NCBI RefSeq assembly: GCF_002909235.1
Contig: NZ_PHQQ01000009.1
Span: forward strand, 1-64,000
Length of the DNA stretch: 64,000 nt
Direction of reading: 5' to 3'
From: Arenibacter catalasegens
GTDB taxonomy: Bacteria > Bacteroidota > Bacteroidia > Flavobacteriales > Flavobacteriaceae
Positions 54,617-63,339 of this stretch are shown here, piece by piece. Made by a program: the position numbers and the translations under genes. Each line of letters opens with the position of its first letter. Position 1 is the stretch's first letter. Below the pieces are notes generated by a model. It ran no database searches, was not told the DNA's origin, and saw only the letters and a list, made by a program, of their open reading frames with translations.

Positions 54617-55258
54617 TTAAATTAGACTTGTAGAACGTTCCATTTCCCTCAATTTAGTCAAGGCCTCCGATTTTGAGTTCACATTCAATTTTAAGTATAT
54701 ATTTTGAATGTGAAAATTTATAGTGCTTGGGGTAACATATAAATTATCAGCAATTGTTTTATAGGTTGCTCCCTGGCTTAAATGATCAATAATTTCGTTT
54801 TCCCTTTCTGAAAATGCGGCATATGATTTTCTTTGGAACATAGAAATTATTTTCTTTGCAATATCATTGCTTATGGTTGCCCCTTCGTATTTTATGGCAT
54901 TCAAGGCATGGTATAGACTGTTTATGTTTACTGGTTTTGTGAGATAGCCATTAGCCATATTTTTAAAGGCTTTTTTTACAGTCTCGAAATCACTTTCGGC
55001 ACTTATCATGATAATTTTAACCTTGGAATCCTTTTTCCGAAAGTGTCCAATTCCTTCAATACCACAACCTTCCGGCATAGAAACTTCGGAAACAATAATA
55101 TCAGGCAGGACATTGTCGTAATCCAGTAGAGCGTCCTTGACAGAAGCGTACACTCCTACAAGCGAATATTCTTTGTATGTTTCAAAATAATAGCTGTAAG
55201 CCTCGTGAAATGATAGATGGTTGTCTATTACAATAATTTTCAGAACATTGGATTTCAT
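54617..55258 (-). CDS. orphan NarL/LuxR-type response regulator with atypical receiver
   Basis: A 213-residue regulator: a receiver (about 5-122) and a LuxR-type HTH (about 145-208, SERENEIIDHLSQGATYKTIAD). In the receiver the phosphoacceptor position is Glu58 (IIVSEVSMP) where Asp is normal, and the acidic pair is Asp12-Asn13. The switch Ser86 and Lys108 (GYLTKP) are kept. It thus cannot be phosphorylated in the usual way and may be constitutively active, since Glu often mimics phospho-Asp. No kinase is nearby. The T9SS-like pair lies upstream on the same strand. Confidence 0.88.
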   Translation of the reverse strand: MKSNVLKIIVIDNHLSFHEAYSYYFETYKEYSLVGVYASVKDALLDYDNVLPDIIVSEVSMPEGCGIEGIGHFRKKDSKVKIIMISAESDFETVKKAFKNMANGYLTKPVNINSLYHALNAIKYEGATISNDIAKKIISMFQRKSYAAFSERENEIIDHLSQGATYKTIADNLYVTPSTINFHIQNIYLKLNVNSKSEALTKLREMERSTSLI

Positions 55259-56034
55259 ATATTTTGGGATTTGGGGAATTCTTTAATGCTTATCTTAATT
55301 TTGAATGGCCATGGATTACATGTGGAAACGTACGATACATATTCAAGTTGGTATGGAAAGTTTATTCTAAGGATATTCGGCGTAATTCAATTAAACTAAT
55401 AACTGATACTCCAAAGGGTCACTCTACTTATACCGATGCCATAACCTAGAAAGTCATTGATCCATATTTATAAAGGGGGGTAAGACGTAAATCGCCCTTG
55501 CTTTTTTGTAGGGATGATGTTATTTTCATGATTTGGGATTATGATTATTATTTCTGCTCTTACTCTTTTTGTTTTTTTAATTTTTTAAAATCTAAAATAA
55601 GTAGGTGGCATATTATAAGAGTGTAGGTACTATCTTAAATGTTTTGAGCCAGTTTCTGATTTTGATTATAAAACTTAAAATTTTGTTAATAAAAGTTAAA
55701 TATAGAATTTAATTTTATAAAATCAATATAAAAACGATGTATTTTCCTACAAAATAAAATTGACATGGTTATTATGAATTATTATTAAAAAAATACATGT
55801 TTTGCTGATATATTCTTATTCCATTTTTAATGGATTGAATATGAGTTATCTAGGGTAAATCGGTCATTTCATAATTATAGTGCTTCCCAAATGTTTTATA
55901 AAGCAAGTAAGGAAAGTAGGTGAAATCGGAATACTGTGGGCGGACAAAGGGTTGAGTAAATCCTTTTTGGCTCGGTCACTATTAGTAGTCCACTGTATAT
56001 ATCAATATCTAGACTGTTCGAATAGCGTTTTTAG
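55259..56034. other. long AT-rich intergenic region between regulator and PorP-SPOR gene
   Basis: 776 bases with no supported gene; the short plus-strand frames have no family likeness. It is very AT-rich at 55540-55860. A short inverted repeat (TTCGAATA / TATTCGAA, about 56016-56043) overlaps the stop codon of the next gene. No terminator or TAnnTTTG box I would stand behind. Confidence 0.5.
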
Positions 56035-57996
56035 TTATTCGAAGCGGTTATTTAGTTCATCCGCGTCTTCGTACAGATTCTCGGCTGTGACGGTATTGCT
56101 ATAAACTTGCATGATCCATTTGTCTTTTTGATACTTTCCATCCAAATCTGAAGTATATGCCATTTCGGCGTCATTTTTCTTATTGTAATCAGCTAAATAT
56201 ACATAGTATAGTCCATTTTCTTTATTGAAAAATTGCTTGGCACTTACGCCCTGTTGGCCTAAATCTTTTATAAATGAATCCACATTTTCTTTATTCTTAT
56301 AAACATTGGCTATCAAATAATAGCCCGATTTTACTCCAGCTATATCTGACTGTTGTTCCATTCTAATGGGCAATTTTGAGTATTCTTTGCGTTCGGGGTT
56401 ATTTATACGGTAGATTGTCTTTTCTTGAATATCGGCCACAGCGGTTTCATATTGTTCATTGTTTAATTTTTGCAGTTCCGGTTTCATGTTTTGTTTTATT
56501 TCGTCCTTTATGATGTGTACCAACATATTGAACCTTTTGTCAATCTCCCTCTTGTTCGCTGTCTCTAAAGAGTCCTGCCTTAAAATCAATCCATCCAATA
56601 TTAAGCGATTTTCATTAGCAAGGGTATTTTGACATATATCACTTTTTTCAGTCAAACCGCCATTACCAGTATTGCCAGTATTACCCGTATTAACAGTTAG
56701 ATTGATAATATGGTCATCTACGGTTTTATTTTTGACCAGTTCTTTTAATAGTAAATGATTTTCATATGCCAAGGAATTTTGACAATCACAATCATTATTT
56801 TCACTGGATAACCTAAGCATTTGGTTACCAGAACCATTTTTTTGAGGTACATCAACCGATGCCTGTTGGTTCTGGGAGGGAAGGCTTCTTTGTTCTGTTT
56901 CGCTCTTTTTTATTTTAGCGTTTAACTTGGCAATTTGCCCCTCATATCTCCTGGTTTGAACCTCCATTTTGTCATACTTGGGTTTTGAGGGCTTTTTGGA
57001 ACGGGAATTTCTGCGGTTTTTAGTATTGGCAATATAATTTCCTGGATAGGAAGTGTTGTTTTTGAAGGTATAAGCGAGCGTTATTTCATGATTCCAGCCA
57101 AGGCTAGCTCCATAATCCAAAAACTTCTTTTCAAATACATACCCGATAGATATCTTTTTGCTAAGATTAAAACCAAGACCTAGAGACAATCCATATCTGT
57201 TGTCCAAAGTGGTTTGCAACCAACCATATTCCGGGAGATCTAACAATACAGATCCTATAAAGGAAAAATTAGCCTCCTCCTTGCTGTGTACTTGTAAAAG
57301 TGGCATAATTCTGGCTTCGGAAAATAAACCTCCTCTAGCGTTCACTATATAGGTATATTGGAGGGAAGCTTTTATGGTTTTTTCGCTAAATTCTGTGACT
57401 ATACTATTGGTCGTTTGATTGTAGCTGAGTAGATTTTCCGCATATAAACCAAAATCAATTTGGCCTAATGATAGGGCAAGCCCAGGTTGAACGGTCAACT
57501 TGGTTTCTTTTCTGGCATCCAATATTTTAGGGTCATTCTCGAGGGCTATAACCCTGTTTTTATCTATCCCTTGGTTTATGTAGGTGATATTTACCCCAAA
57601 AGTCAATTTATTTTTCTTGCTTAGCTGTGTAGCGTTGGCGTAGTTGGCATTTAAACCAAATTCTTGCATAACCCCGTCCAAATGGGTATAGATCCCAAGG
57701 CCAACCGCCGCATTGTCATTGAGTTTGTTGCTATAACCTAAAAAATAATTTTGATTGTTATCAGCGAAGGTCGCATACTGGTTCCTGTGTAAGATATTAA
57801 GGTAAGATTTATTTTCCCTGACCAGTGAGAAGGCCGGATGAATTAAAAATCTATTGAAGACTAATTGGTTGTGATAGGATGTGGTTGAACTAAAGTCTGA
57901 ATTGGCTTCTTGACAATATATAGTGGTTTCGCAAAGCAGAATGCAAACAAATATAAGGAAGTATACCTTCTTAAAAGTGGCAACTCTGCAGTTCAT
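56035..57996 (-). CDS. PorP/SprF protein fused to a C-terminal SPOR-like domain
   Basis: A 653-residue exported protein (signal to about residue 28, ending TTIYCQ). Residues about 40-320 form a PorP/SprF-type barrel, with VFNRFLIHPAFSL near the start and GYVFEKKFLDYG and HEITLAYTF at the end. A long basic and Gln/Ser-rich linker follows, with two CQN(S/T)LA(Y/N)EN repeats (about 405 and 455) and a NTG tandem. A helical part and a SPOR-like unit (about 560-640, SGYYLIANVYKNKENVDSF ... YYVYLADYNKK) complete it. The fusion puts a cell-wall-binding domain onto the PorP protein itself. The SPOR call is by pattern only. Confidence 0.8.
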   Translation of the reverse strand: MNCRVATFKKVYFLIFVCILLCETTIYCQEANSDFSSTTSYHNQLVFNRFLIHPAFSLVRENKSYLNILHRNQYATFADNNQNYFLGYSNKLNDNAAVGLGIYTHLDGVMQEFGLNANYANATQLSKKNKLTFGVNITYINQGIDKNRVIALENDPKILDARKETKLTVQPGLALSLGQIDFGLYAENLLSYNQTTNSIVTEFSEKTIKASLQYTYIVNARGGLFSEARIMPLLQVHSKEEANFSFIGSVLLDLPEYGWLQTTLDNRYGLSLGLGFNLSKKISIGYVFEKKFLDYGASLGWNHEITLAYTFKNNTSYPGNYIANTKNRRNSRSKKPSKPKYDKMEVQTRRYEGQIAKLNAKIKKSETEQRSLPSQNQQASVDVPQKNGSGNQMLRLSSENNDCDCQNSLAYENHLLLKELVKNKTVDDHIINLTVNTGNTGNTGNGGLTEKSDICQNTLANENRLILDGLILRQDSLETANKREIDKRFNMLVHIIKDEIKQNMKPELQKLNNEQYETAVADIQEKTIYRINNPERKEYSKLPIRMEQQSDIAGVKSGYYLIANVYKNKENVDSFIKDLGQQGVSAKQFFNKENGLYYVYLADYNKKNDAEMAYTSDLDGKYQKDKWIMQVYSNTVTAENLYEDADELNNRFE

Positions 57997-58254
57997 CCAA
58001 GGGGAAATTTATGTTATGCCGATCATAATGTGTTCTTTATAATCATATATCGGGTATCTCTCTGTTAACTTGGATTATTCATTTAAAATTGACCACTAAC
58101 CTGGTCGGGGCTTCGGAAAATTAAACTTGATATAGTCCAAAAATAACAGAGGACCAAATTACAATTTTGTAGGTAAATTCCTACTGTTAATTTATCATAG
58201 GTTTGTGGTTCAAAAGGTGGCCTATTAATTTAAAGCCTACAATTGATGTTGGCA

Positions 58255-59535
58255 TTACTCTTCAAAGACTGTGTTTGAATAATTAATTTGTGAATTATCA
58301 TTGATAGATTCCAAAATATTTAATGGTCTTTTATCCAATAACCTTTCCTTTTTATCCTTGGAATAAGTGAAAGCTACCCGTTGAGGATTACTTTTACTGG
58401 CACCTCGATTAGACATAACGTACCCCATTCCGTTTTGTCCGGTTAGTAAAATTGAAAAGTCATCTTCAATACTATTAATGTTATTTCCTAGGTTGACAGA
58501 GGTTCCTACTTTTTTATGATCAACTTGCACCATGTACACATCAAGTCCACCAAAACCTTTTCGTCCTTCAGATGCAAAAACTAGGGAAGACCCCTCTATT
58601 ATCTTTGGATATAGGTCATTGTCGTCCGTGTTTACTTTTTGACCTAGATTTTTAGCTGTTCCAAATGAACCGTCTCTTTGAATGTCTGCCACGTATATGT
58701 CATACTTTCCAAAAGTTCCGGGCATATTAGAAGCAAAGAACAATCTTTTTCCGTCAGGTGAAACTGTTGGGTGAATGGCCGAGTAATGTTTGGGTACCAA
58801 TGCAACTTCTTTTATGTTTTCCCATTTCCCATTTACTTTATTAGCCTTGTAAATTCTGTGTACCAATTCCTTTTTGGAAAGGACCCCATATAGTGGTTTT
58901 GTATAAACGGCCTTGCTAAAATAAGCCGTACGGCCATCGTCAGTAATTGCAATTGGCGCATTGTAGGCAAACTTGAAATTTTCCCTAATCTCAATACTGG
59001 ATGCCGAATCATTTCCTAGACCCAAATCTTCTATTGTAAGTTCTTGTGTTGCTACAGCTTCTTGGCTCTGTTGAAAATTAAAATCTCGATATTTGCTTTC
59101 CTTACTATTTGTAGTGGTATTTGCCACAGGATTACCGTTTATTTGATAATCCACTTTAATTTGGGCAAGCCAATCTTTATCTTCGGAAGGACTTTCCAAG
59201 TTGGTAGATCTAATACTTTTAAGGGCAAAAAGATAACGTTCATAATAACTTGAACTTACCGTGGTATTAGCGGTTGCGTCAATTAATTTTTTATACCAAA
59301 ATGTAGCTTCTTGATAATTTTCTACCAAAAAGTTAGCATTGCCCAAGTCCTCAAATATTTCATTTTCTTTATATCCTAATTTAAGGAGTTGTTGATACTT
59401 ATCAGCTCTGTTGCTGTTTTCGTAACTATTAGGGTTGTCACGGCCCAAAGTCTTAGCTTCTTGTGCCGACATTGAACAGAAGAATAAGGTAATAATGCAG
59501 CCAATGACTCCTCTGAAATTAATGTATCGGTTCAT
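58255..59535 (-). CDS. TPR-PD40 exported protein lacking an OmpA domain
   Basis: A 426-residue exported protein (signal to about residue 24, ending MSAQ). TPR-like helices (about 40-115) precede PD40 propeller blades (about 190-400), including HPTVSPDGKRLFFASNM, GKYDIYVADIQRDGSFGTAKNLG and FASEGRKGFGGLDVYMVQ. These are close in style to the PorE-like protein at 7965, but there is no regulatory-like domain and no OmpA module. It precedes the PorP-SPOR gene by 258 bases on the same strand. Together they look like a PorE/PorP pair with the wall-binding domain moved to PorP. Confidence 0.85.
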   Translation of the reverse strand: MNRYINFRGVIGCIITLFFCSMSAQEAKTLGRDNPNSYENSNRADKYQQLLKLGYKENEIFEDLGNANFLVENYQEATFWYKKLIDATANTTVSSSYYERYLFALKSIRSTNLESPSEDKDWLAQIKVDYQINGNPVANTTTNSKESKYRDFNFQQSQEAVATQELTIEDLGLGNDSASSIEIRENFKFAYNAPIAITDDGRTAYFSKAVYTKPLYGVLSKKELVHRIYKANKVNGKWENIKEVALVPKHYSAIHPTVSPDGKRLFFASNMPGTFGKYDIYVADIQRDGSFGTAKNLGQKVNTDDNDLYPKIIEGSSLVFASEGRKGFGGLDVYMVQVDHKKVGTSVNLGNNINSIEDDFSILLTGQNGMGYVMSNRGASKSNPQRVAFTYSKDKKERLLDKRPLNILESINDNSQINYSNTVFEE

Positions 59536-59692
59536 ATTATTGGATATTGGGGTGTTATACGAAGCAAAGGTCTTGAAATTTGTAGGAATAGTTATTAGTA
59601 ATATTTCATAGGTTTTTATATTTCGAGGCTGATTTCTACCTAATTAGGATATGATTGGGTTTACTTTATGCACTTGATTTTCTAGTATTTCA

Positions 59693-59727
59693 TAAAAAAA
59701 TGGTCCCGAGAATTCTCGGGACCATTT
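59693..59727 (-). terminator. intrinsic terminator after the cytochrome lipoprotein gene
   Basis: A perfect 30-base palindrome (AAATGGTCCCGAGAA and complement, 59698-59727), followed on the minus strand by a T run. It separates the 59779 gene from the TPR-PD40 gene. Confidence 0.88.
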
Positions 59728-59778
59728 AAGAATATGAATACAGCAGTCTGTGGTGGATATTCTGCCTTAGTTCTGTAA

Positions 59779-62334
59779 TTACTTAAGTTCGGATTTCCTT
59801 GCCTGTGATTTTAAGAAAGAAAACAGGTCAATAACTTCCTGCTCATTCAATCTATTTAATAGTGAAGGCATCATTGCCGATCTTTTGGAAACTACCTGCG
59901 TCTTAATATTAGCCTTGGCCAACTTTGTTAGTTGTTCCGCGTTTAAAGGGTTTTCGTTGATAATAATAGTATCATTGGTTTCATTAATAATACGTCCCCA
60001 GTGTCCTTTATCGTCGTTCATGGTAATTTCTACGGCCTCATATTGGTCAGAAATGGTCTTATTGGGATTAACGATCGCTTCGGCTATATCCTTCGTAGAA
60101 AACCGCGAAGTTACCTGAGTTAAGTCAGGACCTATGCTGGCCCCATTTCCCTGCAAGGCATGGCAAGAGCTGCACAGTACTGCTTTGAACATATCTTCAC
60201 CATTTTTCAAATCCCCATTATCACCTGCAGAATCGTACAGCGCAACAATTTCTGCTACAGACCAGTTTTTACCAGGTCCTTTTGGGTGAGGAAGATTGGC
60301 CAAATCCGTGCTGTTCAACTGAATTAGTTCCTCGCCTGATAAAGTCAATAGATTTTCCTTTTCGGCTTGTGGTACGTGTACCAATGCATTTTCTCTTATT
60401 TTTAATAAGAACTTGGAGTAACTTTCACCACCGTTGGCTGCGAAAAGTCTTGAATAATACGTGAAATATTTTTCTCTCAATGCTTTGGTCCAACCATTAG
60501 GGGCATAACTTAATGCCTTTACATAGTGTATCAGTTCAGCAGGAGGAGTATTGGATTTCATTCGCTCAATGGTTCCTCCATATTGCTCACTACGCCCGGT
60601 CACATCTTTTTCTATTATCGTCGTAATTTTTTTGGTTTGGGCCAAAGTGTCCAATAACTTCATTGTTTTTGCTACAACCGAAGGATTTTCTACATATGCC
60701 AATAACTGAACTAATTCCCTATTAACCTGGTTGTTCAGAGTTGGGTAGGCGGGATCTAATTTTTTAGAGACTGCGGATTTAACATTTTTGTTAAAATCAC
60801 CTCTTATAAATAGTAGATCACATGCCCTAATAAAATCTGTTTTTAAATTTGTTGTTAGATCAGGGAAGGAAATGGACATTAATTTATTCATGGCGTTTTC
60901 CCTATTTTCCTGATTCCCGATCCTAGCTAGGGCAATACCACTTTGAATTAAAATGGATGGATCGCTTTCGGAAACTAGTCTTTCTTGAATTGTTTGCACA
61001 TCTTGGTATTCCAAAGCTACCCTGGCCGCATATCTAATTCGTCTGTCTTGGTGTTGTAAGGAAGACCAAATAAGATCTATATCCCCTTTCTTTCCCGATG
61101 CAAATGACTCCAGCTTTCTTCGAAGCTGTTGTTCCTCCGTAACAGCAGTATTTTCTACTTCCTTGCCCTTATCCTCTCCATTATAAAATACTCGGTACAT
61201 TCCGGACTCCAATCTTCTGCCACCAGTAAGGAAATACATGGCGCCATCATCCCCGGCAACTCCATCTGTCAAAGGGAGGGAGGCCCCTGATAAAAATTCT
61301 TCCTTGGTGCCTTTATAAGTGGCTCCATCCGGTGTCATTGAAATAAAATACATGGTTCCAAAACTCCAGTCGAACACAAAGAGCCCTTTTTTATAATATT
61401 CCGGAAAATCCAAAGTGTTTCCTGCTAATACTCCAGTAGGAGACCCTTGTCCTATGTCTACTACACTTGGCACATTATCGGGGTAATAGGCTGGCCATTT
61501 ACCAGATCCAGTTCTCCAACCAAATTCGGATCCATTGGTTATATGGCATACTCTAATGGGTCTGTACCAAGGAGACCCCATGTCCCATTCCATGTCAGAA
61601 TCAAATGTAAAAAGCTCCCCATCTGTATTAAAGGCGAGGTCATAGGCATTTCTAAATCCAGTAGCAATAACGGTTAATTCTTTACCGTCCTTATCGGTTC
61701 TTGCCACCCAGCCACCAGGTGCCACCACATCATTTGCATGGCCTCTAGGATCCTTAATGGCATCGAAGAGTTGATCTTCGTCCCAAATGGGTTTTTGAAT
61801 TGAATTAAAGGTTTTTGGCAAAAGGGTATGATTTCCCCCAGACATGTAAATATATCCATCAGGACCTAAAATGATTCCATGTGGGCCATGTTCGCCCCTT
61901 CCAACGAATTGGAATAAGAAATCAACCTTGTCCAAGGCTCCATCGGCATCAGAGTCCGTTATTTTATATAAACCGCTTTCCTCTTGGTTATCTGAATTGG
62001 ACATGACGTAAAGGCTATTGTATGCCCATAAAAGTCCATGTGCATTACCTATTTTTAAAGGAATGGAATCAACTTTAATTTTTTCTTTCGAACCAATTTC
62101 GGGTACCTCTACATAATATAAAGCACCATATTGGTCAGATGTAATAAAGCGTCCCTTATCATCTTTGGTAATAGATACCCAAGATCCTTGGTCCATATCA
62201 CTTGGACTATATAATTTTTCTACCACGAAACCATCTTTGACTAAAATGTTCGGGTCAGATTCAACTGGGGCCGGGGACTTACAGCCCAAAATCATAATAA
62301 AACACACCAATAAGGATGTACTAATTCTACTCAT
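59779..62334 (-). CDS. lipoprotein with beta-propeller, HEAT-like repeats and cytochrome c domain
   Basis: An 851-residue lipoprotein (lipobox MILGCKSP). Residues about 30-390 form a glucose/sorbosone-dehydrogenase-like propeller (GEHGPHGIILGPDGYIYMSGGN, DGAMYFLTGGR), about 400-590 are helical HEAT-type repeats, and the C-terminal part (about 700-845) is a single c-type haem domain with CSSCH and SAMMPSLLNRL, where a Met may be the distal ligand. Such proteins, often labelled PVC-type haem-binding proteins, are thought to oxidise sugars or other substrates in the periplasm. The substrate is unknown. Confidence 0.85.
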   Translation of the reverse strand: MSRISTSLLVCFIMILGCKSPAPVESDPNILVKDGFVVEKLYSPSDMDQGSWVSITKDDKGRFITSDQYGALYYVEVPEIGSKEKIKVDSIPLKIGNAHGLLWAYNSLYVMSNSDNQEESGLYKITDSDADGALDKVDFLFQFVGRGEHGPHGIILGPDGYIYMSGGNHTLLPKTFNSIQKPIWDEDQLFDAIKDPRGHANDVVAPGGWVARTDKDGKELTVIATGFRNAYDLAFNTDGELFTFDSDMEWDMGSPWYRPIRVCHITNGSEFGWRTGSGKWPAYYPDNVPSVVDIGQGSPTGVLAGNTLDFPEYYKKGLFVFDWSFGTMYFISMTPDGATYKGTKEEFLSGASLPLTDGVAGDDGAMYFLTGGRRLESGMYRVFYNGEDKGKEVENTAVTEEQQLRRKLESFASGKKGDIDLIWSSLQHQDRRIRYAARVALEYQDVQTIQERLVSESDPSILIQSGIALARIGNQENRENAMNKLMSISFPDLTTNLKTDFIRACDLLFIRGDFNKNVKSAVSKKLDPAYPTLNNQVNRELVQLLAYVENPSVVAKTMKLLDTLAQTKKITTIIEKDVTGRSEQYGGTIERMKSNTPPAELIHYVKALSYAPNGWTKALREKYFTYYSRLFAANGGESYSKFLLKIRENALVHVPQAEKENLLTLSGEELIQLNSTDLANLPHPKGPGKNWSVAEIVALYDSAGDNGDLKNGEDMFKAVLCSSCHALQGNGASIGPDLTQVTSRFSTKDIAEAIVNPNKTISDQYEAVEITMNDDKGHWGRIINETNDTIIINENPLNAEQLTKLAKANIKTQVVSKRSAMMPSLLNRLNEQEVIDLFSFLKSQARKSELK

Positions 62335-62603
62335 ACCTGAATTTATTTAAATGTTTAAGCAATTATTTTTCAAATCATTGATAGTTGGTTGGTTATCGAC
62401 TGCGAAATGAACAATAATAACACTATCCTAAGCATCTAATATAGGTAAAAGTTTAAAACCTTTAATAACTGAAATCTATTTCTATAGTGTCATCGGTGTT
62501 TTTACTGATTATACTGAAAATTGACACTAAATTTGGCTGTAATGTTAAATAAATATAAAAGCACTATTCGTTGAAACTGGTCGTTATTTGACGGAATGTC
62601 TGC

Positions 62604-62978
62604 TTAAAGACGGATGACTCCGCCTTTAAGCGAGTATAGGATTGCCAATACATCTTTCTTGTCTTCATCCCCAAAATTATTTTTATCCATAGCTTCCAAA
62701 ATATCATCTACAGCAGCCAAAAATTCTTGTTCCGATATATTCATGCCTTTGTGGGTTGAAACCATATCCCTGCCTTTGTATTCTTGGGGTCCACCGGCAC
62801 CGGCACAAAAAAAATGGACCGTATGTTGTTTAATGGCCATTAGGCGTTCTGGTTGATCTTTATAAGGTATAAATCTTGGACTTACATGTGGATTGACCAT
62901 ATGGAGATTTACTACATCATCTACTAATTTGGTAATTCCTTTTAGTTCACCTAATCTGTTATAAAGTGTCCGTGTCAT
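62604..62978 (-). CDS. truncated haemoglobin (group I type)
   Basis: A 124-residue haem protein with the 2-on-2 globin pattern: RLGELKGITKLVDDVV at the N-terminus and the proximal His76 in MVSTHKGMNISEQEF. The EYKGRDM segment precedes the F helix as in trHbN proteins. It may bind O2 or NO for detoxification or redox sensing. It is encoded upstream of, but 270 bases from, the cytochrome lipoprotein gene on the same strand. Confidence 0.88.
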   Translation of the reverse strand: MTRTLYNRLGELKGITKLVDDVVNLHMVNPHVSPRFIPYKDQPERLMAIKQHTVHFFCAGAGGPQEYKGRDMVSTHKGMNISEQEFLAAVDDILEAMDKNNFGDEDKKDVLAILYSLKGGVIRL

Positions 62979-63339
62979 AATATTATTCTTTAGTGGTTTA
63001 TTTCCTTATCAAGATTAGGCTCTTTTTCGGAAAAGCAATGATGTAATTCATTCAAATAATTACATTTTTAATGCATTGGTAACTTATTTGGTCAATTTTA
63101 GCTTGCCAAAGCTGTTGTCCTTTTAGTAAAGAGGATACAATGTATTTTTATTGAATAAAATTTAAACAACAGGATGGGTATTGGAGGGCAATGCCTTAAA
63201 AATTATATAGTTAACAGCTATTTTATTAGTGGAACAATTGTAAGATTATGGCAACATTTTTTAAATATAAAAAGGGTTTGCAGCAGAATATTCCGCTACA
63301 ACCCTTTTTATTTGTATTGTGGTTAACTTGCCTAATTTT
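62979..63339. other. intergenic region upstream of the truncated haemoglobin gene
   Basis: 361 bases with no supported gene; it holds the terminator of the anti-sigma factor gene at 63269-63310. No promoter was called. Confidence 0.6.
63269..63310 (-). terminator. intrinsic terminator after the anti-sigma factor gene
   Basis: AAAAAGGGTT and AACCCTTTTT form the main stem, with further TGCAGC/GCTAC pairing and one bulge; a T run follows on the minus strand. It lies 30 bases after the stop codon. Confidence 0.8.

Noticed and set aside
55217-55449. Two overlapping plus-strand frames of about 60 residues upstream of the NarL-type regulator
   Set aside because: Low-complexity composition, no start signal, and they overlap the start of the regulator gene.
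56016-56043. Inverted repeat TTCGAATA/TATTCGAA overlapping the stop codon of the PorP-SPOR gene
   Set aside because: The stem is only 8 bases, AT-rich and lacks a T tract, so it was not called a terminator.
55880-56104. Plus-strand frame of 74 residues at the end of the PorP-SPOR gene
   Set aside because: It overlaps the antisense of the PorP-SPOR coding end and resembles no protein family; no promoter was seen.
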